This document shows positions 7,664 through 15,617 of a stretch of 20,915 nt of DNA, in pieces. The notes under the pieces are model-generated. The model saw nothing but the letters and a program-made list of their open reading frames with translations, had not been told where the DNA came from and did no database searches. Position 1 is the first letter of the stretch, and every line of letters starts with the position of its first letter. This DNA is from DAOMOP01 sp035444405 (GTDB lineage Bacteria > Pseudomonadota > Gammaproteobacteria > Burkholderiales > Rhodocyclaceae): NCBI GenBank assembly GCA_035444405.1, contig DAOMOP010000051.1:1-20915 (forward strand). The letters are read 5' to 3'. The translations under genes were made by a program, and so were the position numbers.

Positions 7664-8113
7664 TCAGCGCGTGCGCGCGTTGCGGTTCGCTTCGACTTCC
7701 GGCGCGCGCAGGTGCGCAGCGAGCTTGTCGAGCACGCCGTTGACGAAGCGGTGCCCGTCGGTGCCGCCATAGCCTTTGGCCAGTTCGATCGCCTCGTTGA
7801 TGATGACGCGGTAGGGCGTCTCGAGGCCGTGCTTGAGCTCGAAAGTGCCGAGCAGCAGGATCGCGCGTTCGACCGGCGACAGCTCGTGCACTTCGCGGTG
7901 GATGAACGGGGCGAACTCGCTCTGGAGCGCCTCGACGTTGTGGATCGTGCCGCGCAGCAGGCCGACGAAGAGCTCGCGGTCGGCCTTGTCGAAGCCGGTC
8001 ACCTGGGCCATGTGTGTCTCGATCGACGCGACCGGGTTGCCCGACAGCAGCCACTGGTAGATGCCCTGCAGCGCGAATTCGCGTGCGCGCCGCCGTGCCG
8101 CCTTGCCGCTCAT
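7664..8113 (-). CDS. nusB: Transcription antitermination factor NusB
   Basis: The 149-residue protein matches NusB, which with NusE (S10) binds boxA RNA and supports antitermination in rRNA operons. It begins with the basic segment KAARRRAREFALQGIYQWL, typical of the RNA-binding helix, and has the conserved LSPVERAILLLGTFEL and YRVIINEAIELAKGYGGTDGHRFVNGVLDKLA. Its ATG overlaps the ribH stop (ATGA), so the two are probably translationally coupled. The ribH-nusB arrangement is widespread in proteobacteria. The tail after the family core is short and Arg/Asn-rich. Confidence 0.97.
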   Translation of the reverse strand: MSGKAARRRAREFALQGIYQWLLSGNPVASIETHMAQVTGFDKADRELFVGLLRGTIHNVEALQSEFAPFIHREVHELSPVERAILLLGTFELKHGLETPYRVIINEAIELAKGYGGTDGHRFVNGVLDKLAAHLRAPEVEANRNARTR

Positions 8114-8580
8114 CGCAGCGCCTTGAGGAGGTTGGCCATCTCGACCGCGGCGCGTGCGCAGTCGGCGCCCTTTTCCCGCATGCGGACGAGCGCCTGGTCG
8201 TCGTTCTCGGTGGTCAGCACGCCGTTGGCAATCGGCAGGCCGCTGTCGAGTCCGACGCGCGTGATGCCGGCGCCCATCTCGTTCGAGACCAGCTCGAAGT
8301 GGTAGGTTTCGCCGCGGATCACCGCGCCGAGCGCGATCAGTGCGTCGAACCGTCCGCTGCGGGCCATCGCCTGCAGCGTCAGCGGGATCTCCAGCGCTCC
8401 CGGCACCGTCGCGATGCGGATCAGCTCGGACGACACCGCCAGGCGCCGCAGTTCCTCCGTGCAGGCGGACAGCAGCCCTTCGCAGACGTCCTGGTTGAAG
8501 CGGCTCATGACGATGCCGATGCGCAGGCCGTGGCCGTTCAGATCGGTCTCGAATTCGGTGATGTTGTCGTAGCGGGGCAT
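8110..8580 (-). CDS. ribH: 6,7-dimethyl-8-ribityllumazine synthase
   Basis: RibH condenses 5-amino-6-ribitylaminouracil with 3,4-dihydroxy-2-butanone 4-phosphate to give lumazine, the next-to-last step of riboflavin synthesis, usually as a 60-mer shell or decamer. The start is the ATG at 8580 (MPRYDNITEFETDLNG); the frame is open further upstream but that part overlaps ribBX in another frame. The 156-residue product has the substrate-binding SRFN (26-29), the PGALEIPL segment (60-67) and ALGAVIRGETYHFE, in which His94 is the expected proton-transfer residue. The gene begins 26 bases after the ribBX stop and overlaps nusB by four bases, so it sits inside one operon. Confidence 0.97.
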   Translation of the reverse strand: MPRYDNITEFETDLNGHGLRIGIVMSRFNQDVCEGLLSACTEELRRLAVSSELIRIATVPGALEIPLTLQAMARSGRFDALIALGAVIRGETYHFELVSNEMGAGITRVGLDSGLPIANGVLTTENDDQALVRMREKGADCARAAVEMANLLKALR

Positions 8581-8606
8581 GGTCGGGGTGGAATTCCGGG
8601 TAGGGG

Positions 8607-9701
8607 CTAGGAGGCGGTGCGCTCGAAGAAGCCGCAGATCTCGAGACCGAAGCCGGTCATGCTCGGGATCTTCTGCGGGCTCGCCATCAGGCGCATCTTG
8701 CCGACTTTCAGGTCGCGCAGGATCTGGGCGCCGACACCGAACAGGCGCGGATCCCATTTCGATGCGCGCGGGCTGCTGGCGCGCAGGTGATTGAGGAGCT
8801 CGTGACCGGTCTGCGGGCGGTACAGCAGCACGACGACGCCCTGGTCGGCCTGCGCGATCGCGCCGAGCGCGGCGTCGATCGGAAAGGTATGGCCGGCGTT
8901 GGCGGGGTCGAGGAAATCGACCACCGAGATCGGCTCATGCACGCGCACCAGCGTTTCGCGGTCGGGGCGGATGTCGCCGCGCGTCAGCGCGAAATGGATG
9001 TCGCCCGAGGTCTTGTCCTCGAACGCGGCCAGCCGCAAGCGGCCGTGGGCGGTGTCGACGTCCTTTTCCAGCACGCGCTCGATCAGATGCTCGTTGGCCG
9101 CCCGGTACTCGATCAGGTCGCGGATCGCGCCGATCTTCAGGCCGTGCTCGTGCGCGAACGGAATCAGGTCGGGCAGGCGCGCCATGGTGCCGTCGTCCTT
9201 GAGGATCTCGCAGATCACCGCGGCCGGCTCGAGACCGGCGAGCATCGCCAGATCACAGCCCGCCTCGGTGTGGCCGGCGCGGATCAGCACGCCGCCGTTC
9301 TGCGCCATCAGCGGGAAGATATGGCCGGGCTGCACGATGTCGTCGGGGCGCGCATGGCGCGCGACGGCCGCCTGCACGGTGCGCGCGCGATCGTGCGCCG
9401 AGATGCCGGTGGTCACGCCCTCGGCGGCCTCGATCGAGGTCGTGAATGCGGTGCCGTGCGGCGAGCGGTTGTTGCGCACCATCAGCTGCAGGTCGAGCTG
9501 GCGGCAGCGCGCCTCGGTCAGCGTCAGGCAGATCAGGCCGCGGCCGAAGCGCGCCATGAAGTTGATCGCCTCGGGCGTGACGTGTTCGGCGGCGAGCACG
9601 AGGTCGCCCTCGTTCTCGCGATCCTCCTCGTCGACCAGCACGACCATGCGGCCGGCGCGAATATCGGCAATGATTTCGGTGATCGGGGACAGCGCGCTCA
9701 T
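8607..9701 (-). CDS. ribBA: 3,4-dihydroxy-2-butanone 4-phosphate synthase with degenerate GTP cyclohydrolase II domain (RibBX)
   Basis: The ATG at 9701 follows GAGGAG at good spacing and overlaps the ribE stop. The 364-residue protein has two domains. Residues 5-205 are an intact DHBP synthase, with DEEDRENEGD (24-33) and HTEAGCDLA, which turns ribulose 5-phosphate into the four-carbon unit for RibH. Residues 210-355 resemble GTP cyclohydrolase II but lack the three zinc-binding cysteines: where active enzymes have a HSEC...C-x-C pattern, this one reads RVHEPISVVDFLDP with no cysteine. Such proteins are known in proteobacteria as RibBX, and a separate active RibA must be encoded elsewhere. 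Database names for this architecture usually claim both activities; the sequence supports only the first. Confidence 0.93.
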   Translation of the reverse strand: MSALSPITEIIADIRAGRMVVLVDEEDRENEGDLVLAAEHVTPEAINFMARFGRGLICLTLTEARCRQLDLQLMVRNNRSPHGTAFTTSIEAAEGVTTGISAHDRARTVQAAVARHARPDDIVQPGHIFPLMAQNGGVLIRAGHTEAGCDLAMLAGLEPAAVICEILKDDGTMARLPDLIPFAHEHGLKIGAIRDLIEYRAANEHLIERVLEKDVDTAHGRLRLAAFEDKTSGDIHFALTRGDIRPDRETLVRVHEPISVVDFLDPANAGHTFPIDAALGAIAQADQGVVVLLYRPQTGHELLNHLRASSPRASKWDPRLFGVGAQILRDLKVGKMRLMASPQKIPSMTGFGLEICGFFERTAS

Positions 9702-10303
9702 TGTGCGGACTCCTCGCGCCACGCCAGCATCCGCTCGACGTAGCGCGCGATCAGGTCGATCTCGAGGTTCACGCGGCTGCCGGCGCCGAGATGCTTGAGG
9801 TTCGTGACCGCAACCGTGTGCGGGATCAGGTTGATCGAAAAATCGGTGCCTTCGACGCGATTGACGGTCAGGCTCACGCCGTTGACGGTGACCGAACCCT
9901 TGCGCGCGATATAGCCGGCCAGCTCGTGCGGGGCGCGGACCACCAGCTCGTGGCTCTCGCCCACCGGCGCGAAGCGCAGCACCTCGCCGACGCCATCGAC
10001 ATGGCCGGTGACGAGGTGGCCGCCGAGCCGGTCGGCCAGCCGCAAAGCCTTTTCGAGATTGACTTCGTTGCCGACGCGGTCGAGTCCGGTCGTGCAGTCG
10101 AGCGTTTCACGCGAGACGTCGAATTTCGCGCGCCGGCCGTCGCGCTCGACGACGGTCAGACACACACCGCTGTTGGCGATGCTGTCGCCGATCTGCACGT
10201 CGGCGAGGTCCAGCTCGGCGGTGTCGACGGTCAGCCGCACCCCGCCTTCGAGCGGAACGATGTCGTCGATTCGGCCGCATGCGGCCACGATTCCAGAGAA
10301 CAT
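9698..10303 (-). CDS. ribE: Riboflavin synthase, alpha subunit
   Basis: The enzyme dismutates two lumazines to riboflavin and the pyrimidine precursor. The 201-residue product begins with the invariant MFSGIV at the ATG at 10303. It has the two tandem lumazine-binding halves expected, the first containing IGDSIANSGVCLTVV and VSRETL, the second KGSVTVNGVSLTVN and IPHT. GGHLVTGHVDG between them is a family signature. The stop overlaps the ribBX start (ATGA). The gene heads the rib-nusB run; a -10-like element lies about 38 bases upstream. I see no FMN riboswitch in the 77 bases to dsbD. Confidence 0.97.
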   Translation of the reverse strand: MFSGIVAACGRIDDIVPLEGGVRLTVDTAELDLADVQIGDSIANSGVCLTVVERDGRRAKFDVSRETLDCTTGLDRVGNEVNLEKALRLADRLGGHLVTGHVDGVGEVLRFAPVGESHELVVRAPHELAGYIARKGSVTVNGVSLTVNRVEGTDFSINLIPHTVAVTNLKHLGAGSRVNLEIDLIARYVERMLAWREESAQ

Positions 10304-10340
10304 GGGGGGATTATCTTCGTGCTGACGGGAGGAAGGCGCC

Positions 10341-10346
10341 ATTGTA
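10341..10346 (-). promoter_or_regulatory. Candidate -10 element for the ribE-ribBX-ribH-nusB operon
   Basis: On the minus strand the hexamer is TACAAT, five of six consensus bases, in the 77-base gap between dsbD and ribE, about 38 bases before the ribE ATG. No clear -35 is seen. The same CTACAAT context recurs before ridA. Confidence 0.4.
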
Positions 10347-10380
10347 GGCGAAAACGCGCCGCCTCGACCCGCTCGCGCGT

Positions 10381-12207
10381 TCAGCGCAGCGCGGCGTCGA
10401 GGATCTCGCCGAACGGCTCGGCGCGCATGAAGCCGACCACGCGGATGTCGTCACGTTCCTGGCCGTTCGGGCCGAAGAAGATGATCCCCGGCGGCCCGAA
10501 CAGGCCGAAGCGCTGCAGCAGCGCCTTGTCGTCGGCGTTGTTTGCGGTGACGTCGGCCTTGAGCAGCAGCATCCGCTCCATGCGGCGGGCGACCTCGGGG
10601 TCGGAGAACGTGAAGCGCTCCATCTCCTTGCACGACACGCACCAGTCGGCGTAGAAATCCAGCATCACCGGGCGGTCGGTGCTCGCCAGGCGCGCGTCGA
10701 GCTCGGCGACCGATGCGACGCGGTCGAAACGCGGCTGCGCAGCCGCCGCGCCGCCTTCGGTGCGCAGCACCGCGAGCGGCTGCAGCGGGTCGCGCGAGCC
10801 GGCCAGCGCGCCGATCAGGATCGCCGCGCCGAAGATCACCATCACGACTCCGGCGCTCTTCCAGAAGCGCTGCCAGCCCTTGGCCTGCTGCGGCAGCGGG
10901 TCGAGCGCGCGCAGGAAGATGCCCGAAAAGACCAGCAGCGCCGCCCATGCGAGCATCGTGAAGAGCGCCGGCACGACCGGGCTCAGCATCCACACCGCGA
11001 GCGCGAGCAGCATCACGCCAAAGGCCTTCTTGACCCCCTCCATCCACGGGCCGACGCGCGGCAGGATCGAGCGCGAGCCGACGCCGACCGCGATCAGCGG
11101 CGCGCCCATGCCGAGCGCCATCGCGAACAGCGCCGCGCCGCCGAGCACGGCGTCGCCGGTCTGTGCGATGTAGAGCAGCGCGCCGGCGAGCGGGGCGGCC
11201 ACGCACGGGCCGACGATCAGCGCCGACAGCACGCCCATCACCGCGACGCTGCCGAGGCTGCCGCCTTTCTGGTGGCTTGCGGTATCCGACAGCCGGCTCT
11301 GCAGCGTGCTCGGCAATTGCAGTTCGTAGAAGCCGAACATCGACAGCGACAGCGCGACGAAGACCAGCGCGAAGCTGCCCAGCACCCACACGTTTTGCAG
11401 CGCGGCGGTCAGCATCGTGCCCGACAGGCCGGCGGCGACGCCGGCCAGCGCGTAGGTGACCGCCATGCCCAGCACGTAGGCGAGCGACAGCACGAAGGCG
11501 CGCCCGTGCGAGATGTGCTGGCCGTGCCCGACGATGATGCCCGACAGAATCGGGATCATCGGGAACGTGCACGGCGTGAAGGCGAGCAGCAGCCCGAAGC
11601 CGAAGAAGCTCGCCAGCACCAGCAGCGGCCCGGCGTCGCGCAGCAGCCCGGCGATGCGGCCGCTCTCGTCGCCGCCCGAGGGCGGGGCGGCCGTACGAAC
11701 GTCGGCCGTCGTGCCGCCGCCACTGCCACCGCCGAGCACGCGGTCGAGCAGGCTGCCCGTGCCGGCGTCGGGCGAGGCGGTCAGATCGATGTCGGCCGTC
11801 TGCGCCATCGGTGGATAGCAGATGCCGCCGTCCCAGCAGCCCTGGCTGGTGGCCGTCAGCGTGAAGCGCGTGACCTCGGCCGGGGCGCTCACCGGGATCA
11901 GAATCTTGAGCGTGCCGCGATGGATCGCGGTGTCGCCGAAGAACTCGTCGCGATACATCTTGCCCGGTGGGATGTCGGCGTTGCCGAGCACCACCGACTC
12001 CGGTGCCGCGCTGAACCCGAGCTTGCTTTCGTAGAGGTAGTAGTCCTTGCGGATCTCGAAGGTGGCCTCGACGGTTCGGGCATCGAGCGCACGCGCCGAG
12101 AACACGAACGCCTTTTCCGGTTCGACCGGGTTGGCGAGCGCAGGCAGCGCGGACGCGGCGAACAGCAGCACCGACAGCGCGGCGAGCGAGGACAGGAAAC
12201 GACGCAT
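10381..12207 (-). CDS. dsbD: Thiol:disulfide interchange protein DsbD
   Basis: DsbD carries electrons from cytoplasmic thioredoxin across the inner membrane to DsbC and CcmG. The ATG at 12207 begins a clear signal peptide with a cleavage site after ALPALA (residue 25); upstream TTG and GTG codons in frame are less likely. The 608-residue protein has all three domains. The periplasmic N-domain contains QGCWDGGICYPP with its redox cysteine pair. The central part has about eight membrane segments, including FTPCTFPMIPILSG and GPCVAAPLAGALL with the two membrane cysteines. The C-terminal thioredoxin-like domain contains FYADWCVSCKEMERF. All six expected cysteines are visible. It lies downstream of cutA, a common pairing. 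It should supply reductant to the CcmG encoded at 865-1398. Confidence 0.97.
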   Translation of the reverse strand: MRRFLSSLAALSVLLFAASALPALANPVEPEKAFVFSARALDARTVEATFEIRKDYYLYESKLGFSAAPESVVLGNADIPPGKMYRDEFFGDTAIHRGTLKILIPVSAPAEVTRFTLTATSQGCWDGGICYPPMAQTADIDLTASPDAGTGSLLDRVLGGGSGGGTTADVRTAAPPSGGDESGRIAGLLRDAGPLLVLASFFGFGLLLAFTPCTFPMIPILSGIIVGHGQHISHGRAFVLSLAYVLGMAVTYALAGVAAGLSGTMLTAALQNVWVLGSFALVFVALSLSMFGFYELQLPSTLQSRLSDTASHQKGGSLGSVAVMGVLSALIVGPCVAAPLAGALLYIAQTGDAVLGGAALFAMALGMGAPLIAVGVGSRSILPRVGPWMEGVKKAFGVMLLALAVWMLSPVVPALFTMLAWAALLVFSGIFLRALDPLPQQAKGWQRFWKSAGVVMVIFGAAILIGALAGSRDPLQPLAVLRTEGGAAAAQPRFDRVASVAELDARLASTDRPVMLDFYADWCVSCKEMERFTFSDPEVARRMERMLLLKADVTANNADDKALLQRFGLFGPPGIIFFGPNGQERDDIRVVGFMRAEPFGEILDAALR

Positions 12208-12275
12208 GGCAAGAATCACGGGCAATACTCGGAATCAATCGACAATCGGCGGTGCGCTGCCCGCCCGCCGGCGCG

Positions 12276-12626
12276 TCAGCGGGGCGCATCGCCACCCATG
12301 TGGTCCACGGGGCCGGTCTCGGCGGCGACCCAGTCGAGGTAGGCCGTCAGCCCCATCGACAGGGGGACCGCGACGATCTCGGGAAGTTCATACGGATGAG
12401 CGGCGCGGATCGCCGCCTCGAGCGCGGCATAGCGCGCCGTGGTGGTCTTGATCAGCATCGGCACCTCGCTCGCCTCCTCGGTCACGCCCTGCCAGCGGTA
12501 CACCGAACGGCACGGCGCGAGCACATTGACGCACGCCGCCACGTGCTGTTCGACGAGTCGTGCGGCGAGCGCGGCAGCCGACGCCTCGTCCGGCAGGTTG
12601 GTCAATACGATGAGCGTTTCGGTCAT
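12276..12626 (-). CDS. cutA: CutA1 divalent-cation tolerance protein
   Basis: This 116-residue protein is a trimeric ferredoxin-like fold protein of the CutA1 family, tied historically to copper tolerance, although its biochemical role is unsettled. Family features are VLTNLPDEASAAALAARLVEQHVAACVN (strand, helix, then the conserved AACVN), YRWQGVTEE, the KTT segment after MLI, and HPYELPEIVAVP, which is highly characteristic. Length is normal. It is 68 bases upstream of dsbD on the same strand; the two are often adjacent in proteobacteria and are probably cotranscribed. An AAGG before the ATG is a modest ribosome binding site. Confidence 0.95.
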   Translation of the reverse strand: MTETLIVLTNLPDEASAAALAARLVEQHVAACVNVLAPCRSVYRWQGVTEEASEVPMLIKTTTARYAALEAAIRAAHPYELPEIVAVPLSMGLTAYLDWVAAETGPVDHMGGDAPR

Positions 12627-12706
12627 GGCATGCCTTGATTATCATCAGTTTCTAATTCATCGGCGGCATGAGCAGCTTCGCGGGCCGGCCCGCCCTGCCT
12701 CGTTCG

Positions 12707-13477
12707 TCAGCGCGACAGCCGATAGGCGAGCCGCCCGAGCCATTCGTGCGCGGCGATCCAGCCGGCGAATGCCGTCGTCGCGCCGGGCAGTTCGACCACC
12801 AACGGCTCGCCGCCGTCGGGGCCGCCGAACCACGCCGTCGGAGCGGCGATCACCTCGAACCCTTGCGCCTCGAATTCGCGCTTCGCGCGCGGCACGTGCA
12901 CGGCGTGCGTGACCAGCGCGATGCGGCGCACACCGGCAGCGCGCAGATGCACGGCCGCGAACTGCGCGTTCTGGCGCGTGTCGCGAGCCGACGACTCGAT
13001 CCAGCGCACTCGCGTGCCGAAGTCGCGCTCGAGCACTTCGCGCATCAGCTCGGCTTCGGGCGGGCCGCTGCGCGCGCCGCCGCTCACCAGGATCGGCAGG
13101 CCGGTCGCGCGGGCGAGGCGCGCGCCATAGCGCAGGCGCTCGAGCGTCAGGCGATTGACGGTCTGTCCGCCATACTCCGGAGCATGCTCACGCTTGCCAC
13201 CGCCGAGGATCACGATGGCCTCGGCCCGGCGCAGCGCGTCGGCGCCGACCGCAGCGTCCGGTTCGAGCCCGCGCAGCAGCCAACCGACGCTGGCCGGCGT
13301 AGACAGCGCCAGCGCCAGCGCGAGCCCGCCCCATGCCAGCGCCAGCCCGCCACGGCGGTGCCGGCGCAGCGCCAGCAGCCCGAGCGCGACCAGCAGCAGC
13401 GGTCCGAGCGGCGGCAGCACCAGCGCGGCGGTGATCTTCTTGAGCCAGAACAGCGCGATTGCGGGGTCCATAGCCAT
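12707..13477 (-). CDS. elyC: ElyC/YdcF-family (DUF218) membrane protein
   Basis: The start is the ATG at 13477, with another in-frame ATG two codons on; GGAT precedes it. The 256-residue protein begins FWLKKITAALVLPPLGPLLL, very like E. coli ElyC, followed by a second membrane segment (LALAWGGLALALALS). The rest is a DUF218 domain with AEAIVILGGG, LPILVSGG, SSARDTRQNA and VTHAVHVPRAK, the conserved blocks of the SanA/YdcF/ElyC group. ElyC in E. coli supports envelope integrity and peptidoglycan assembly, perhaps by an effect on lipid-carrier use; the reaction is unknown. It is divergent from metY with 166 bases between, and 80 bases before cutA on the same strand. The family is certain; the ElyC assignment is likely because of the N-terminus. 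Confidence 0.85.
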   Translation of the reverse strand: MAMDPAIALFWLKKITAALVLPPLGPLLLVALGLLALRRHRRGGLALAWGGLALALALSTPASVGWLLRGLEPDAAVGADALRRAEAIVILGGGKREHAPEYGGQTVNRLTLERLRYGARLARATGLPILVSGGARSGPPEAELMREVLERDFGTRVRWIESSARDTRQNAQFAAVHLRAAGVRRIALVTHAVHVPRAKREFEAQGFEVIAAPTAWFGGPDGGEPLVVELPGATTAFAGWIAAHEWLGRLAYRLSR

Positions 13478-13643
13478 CGTTATCCAAACGGTCGATTGCA
13501 GCGGAGGCGGCCGCGGTGCGGCCACGCCGGGTTGCGCACGCACACGGAGGTGGCAGCATGCCGCCGGGTTCCCAGCCCGACAGGCTCCTAGTATGATCCA
13601 CGACGAGTCAACTGTGCGGCCCGTCCGGTCCTCTCCGCCTCCC

Positions 13644-14924
13644 ATGCCAGACCATCGCTTCGGCATCGAATCCCTGTGCCTGCATGCGGGCCAGCAGCCC
13701 GACCCGGCAACCGGCGCGCGGGCCGTGCCGATCTACCAGACGACCTCGTTCGTGTTCGATTCGCCCGAGCATGCCGCCTCGCTGTTCAACCTGCAGACCT
13801 TCGGCAATGTTTATTCGCGCATCTCGAACCCGACCGTGGCGGTGTTCGAGGAGCGCATGGCGGCGCTCGAAGGCGGGCGCGCCGCGCTCGCGACCGCGAG
13901 CGGGCTGGCCGCGCAGATGACTGCGCTGCTGACCTTGTGCGAGGCCGGCGACGAGATCGTCGCGGCGCGCACGCTGTACGGCGGCAGCTTCTCGCAGCTC
14001 GACGTGAGCCTGCGCCGCCTCGGCATAAAGACCCTGTTCGTCGACGCGCGCGAGCCGGCCAACTTTCGGGCCGCGATCACCGAGCGCACCAGGGCCGTCT
14101 ACGGCGAGATCATCGGCAACCCCAGTCTTGACGTGTTCGATATCGCCGCGGTGGCCGATATCGCGCATGCGGCCGGCGTGCCGCTGGTGATCGACAATAC
14201 GCTCGCCACGCCCTACCTGTGCCGACCGATCGAGCACGGCGCCGACATCGTCGTGCATTCGGCCACCAAGTACATCGGCGGCCACGGCACGACGATGGGC
14301 GGCGTGCTGGTCGAGTCCGGCAAGTTTCCGTGGGACAACGGGCGCTTTCCGCAGATGGTCGAGCCCTCGCCCGGCTACCACGGGGTGCGCTTCTTCGAGA
14401 CTTTCGGCGACTTCGGCTTCACGATGAAGGCGCGCATGGAGACGCTGCGCACCTTCGGCCCGGCGCTGTCGCCGTTCAATGCCTTCATGCTGCTGCAGGG
14501 GCTCGAGACGCTCGCCGTGCGCATGGACCGCCACGTCGCCAATGCACGGGCAGTCGCCGCGCATCTGGCCGGCCATGCGCGCGTCGCGTGGGTCAGCTAC
14601 CCGGAGCTCGGCGACGCATCGGGGCGCGCGCTGGCGGCAAGGTATTTGCCGCGCGGTGCCGGCGGCATCCTGTCGTTCGGCATACGCGGCGGCCAGCCGG
14701 CCGGCGAGCGCTTCATCCAGGCGCTGCAGATGATCAGCCACCTCGCCAACGTCGGCGATGCGCGCTCGCTGGTGATCCACCCGGCCTCGACCACGCACCG
14801 CCAGCTCTCCGAAGCCGAGCAGCGCGCGGCCGGCGTGCCGCCCGACATGGTGCGCCTGTCGATCGGCATCGAGACGCTCGACGACATTCTGTGGGATCTC
14901 GGCCAGGCGCTGGAAAAGGCATGA
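13644..14924 (+). CDS. metY: O-acetylhomoserine sulfhydrylase (MetY-type PLP enzyme)
   Basis: The 426-residue product belongs to the Cys/Met metabolism PLP-dependent family. It would make homocysteine directly from O-acetylhomoserine and sulfide. Motifs are PIYQTTSFVF, YSRISNPTV, the cofactor-binding ASGLAAQ, VIDNTLATPYLCRP, and HSATKYIGGHG with Lys209 as the Schiff-base lysine. The long insert after the lysine region (PSPGYHGVRFFETFGDFGF) and the length of about 425 separate MetY from the shorter MetZ and MetB enzymes. I chose the ATG at 13644 (MPDHRFGIESLCLHAGQ); another ATG at 13593 lies in frame but gives an unlikely Pro/Ser-rich extension. No SAM riboswitch is evident in the 166-base upstream gap. 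Confidence 0.93.
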   Translation: MPDHRFGIESLCLHAGQQPDPATGARAVPIYQTTSFVFDSPEHAASLFNLQTFGNVYSRISNPTVAVFEERMAALEGGRAALATASGLAAQMTALLTLCEAGDEIVAARTLYGGSFSQLDVSLRRLGIKTLFVDAREPANFRAAITERTRAVYGEIIGNPSLDVFDIAAVADIAHAAGVPLVIDNTLATPYLCRPIEHGADIVVHSATKYIGGHGTTMGGVLVESGKFPWDNGRFPQMVEPSPGYHGVRFFETFGDFGFTMKARMETLRTFGPALSPFNAFMLLQGLETLAVRMDRHVANARAVAAHLAGHARVAWVSYPELGDASGRALAARYLPRGAGGILSFGIRGGQPAGERFIQALQMISHLANVGDARSLVIHPASTTHRQLSEAEQRAAGVPPDMVRLSIGIETLDDILWDLGQALEKA

Positions 14925-15011
14925 CGGCGCCGGCCGATCGGTCCGTGTGCGCCGCCCTTCCGGGTGAAGGTATCCGGGCCGGAGGTCGGTTCGACGCATG
15001 GAGGCGGCGCC

Positions 15012-15617
15012 GTGCTGCGTGAGATCATCTGGCTGATCATCGCCGTGCTGTTCGGCTACGTGGTCTTCCAGCTCTATCGGGTCATGCGCCTCGAGGCGAA
15101 GAAGCCCGCCGCCGGGCCGGTGCCGGCCGAGCGTGCGGCTGCGACGAGGACGCCGTCGCCGGAGCCGCAAGCGGAGGCGGCTGCTGGCGAGGACCTCGAC
15201 GACGATGACGGCGTGTTCGTCTTCGACGCACGGCCGCGCATGCCGTCGGGACCGTGGGCGACCGCCGAGGACGCCGCTTCGCCGTGGACGCAGGCCGCCC
15301 CGGCGGCCGAAGGCTTTCAGCAGACGCTCGAGCTGCAGCAGCTGCGCCGCGACATGGTGCAGCTGCGCGCCGAGATGAGCGCGCAGCGCGAGGAACTGGC
15401 TGCGGTGCGTGCGGACCTGCGGGCGATGAATGAGCAGCTCGAGGCGACGCTGGCAAGCCAGGGTGTGTCGCCCGAATACAACGAGGCGCTGGTGTTCGCC
15501 CGCCGCGGCCTCGGTGCCGAGGCGATCTCCGAGCGCTGCGGCATCTCGATGGCCGAGGCCGAGCTGGTGCGTTCGCTGGCGAAGGGCGGCGGTCGGAGCG
15601 ACGGAGACGCGCGATGA
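15012..15617 (+). CDS. DUF2802 membrane-anchored coiled-coil protein
   Basis: I place the start at the GTG at 15012 because GGAGG lies 7 bases before it and the product begins directly in a membrane segment (LREIIWLIIAVLFGYVVFQL); an ATG at 14964 is an alternative. The 201-residue protein has that N-terminal anchor, a Pro/Ala/Glu-rich acidic linker (about 38-95), a predicted coiled coil (LELQQLRRDMVQLRAEM onward, about 105-150) and a small C-terminal domain (YNEALVFARRGLGAEAISE, CGISMAEAELV) that looks like a helix-turn-helix and fits DUF2802. The family has no known function. It overlaps the following SPOR gene by four bases (ATGA), suggesting a joint role in the cell envelope. Confidence 0.78.
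   Translation: MLREIIWLIIAVLFGYVVFQLYRVMRLEAKKPAAGPVPAERAAATRTPSPEPQAEAAAGEDLDDDDGVFVFDARPRMPSGPWATAEDAASPWTQAAPAAEGFQQTLELQQLRRDMVQLRAEMSAQREELAAVRADLRAMNEQLEATLASQGVSPEYNEALVFARRGLGAEAISERCGISMAEAELVRSLAKGGGRSDGDAR

Noticed and set aside
10304..10380. FMN riboswitch upstream of ribE
   Set aside because: The gap is only 77 bases and I see none of the conserved helices or the typical closing elements.
10451..12295. Second 614-codon open frame in the dsbD region
   Set aside because: Same strand, other frame. The dsbD frame has a signal peptide and all redox motifs; this one is Arg/Gly-rich noise.
12638..12643. GATAAT as a -10 element for cutA on the minus strand
   Set aside because: It would start the transcript about 5 bases before the ATG and remove the ribosome binding site, and there is no -35.
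13478..13643. SAM riboswitch upstream of metY
   Set aside because: The gap holds one GC-rich hairpin (13509-13523) but no pattern I recognise as a SAM-binding RNA.
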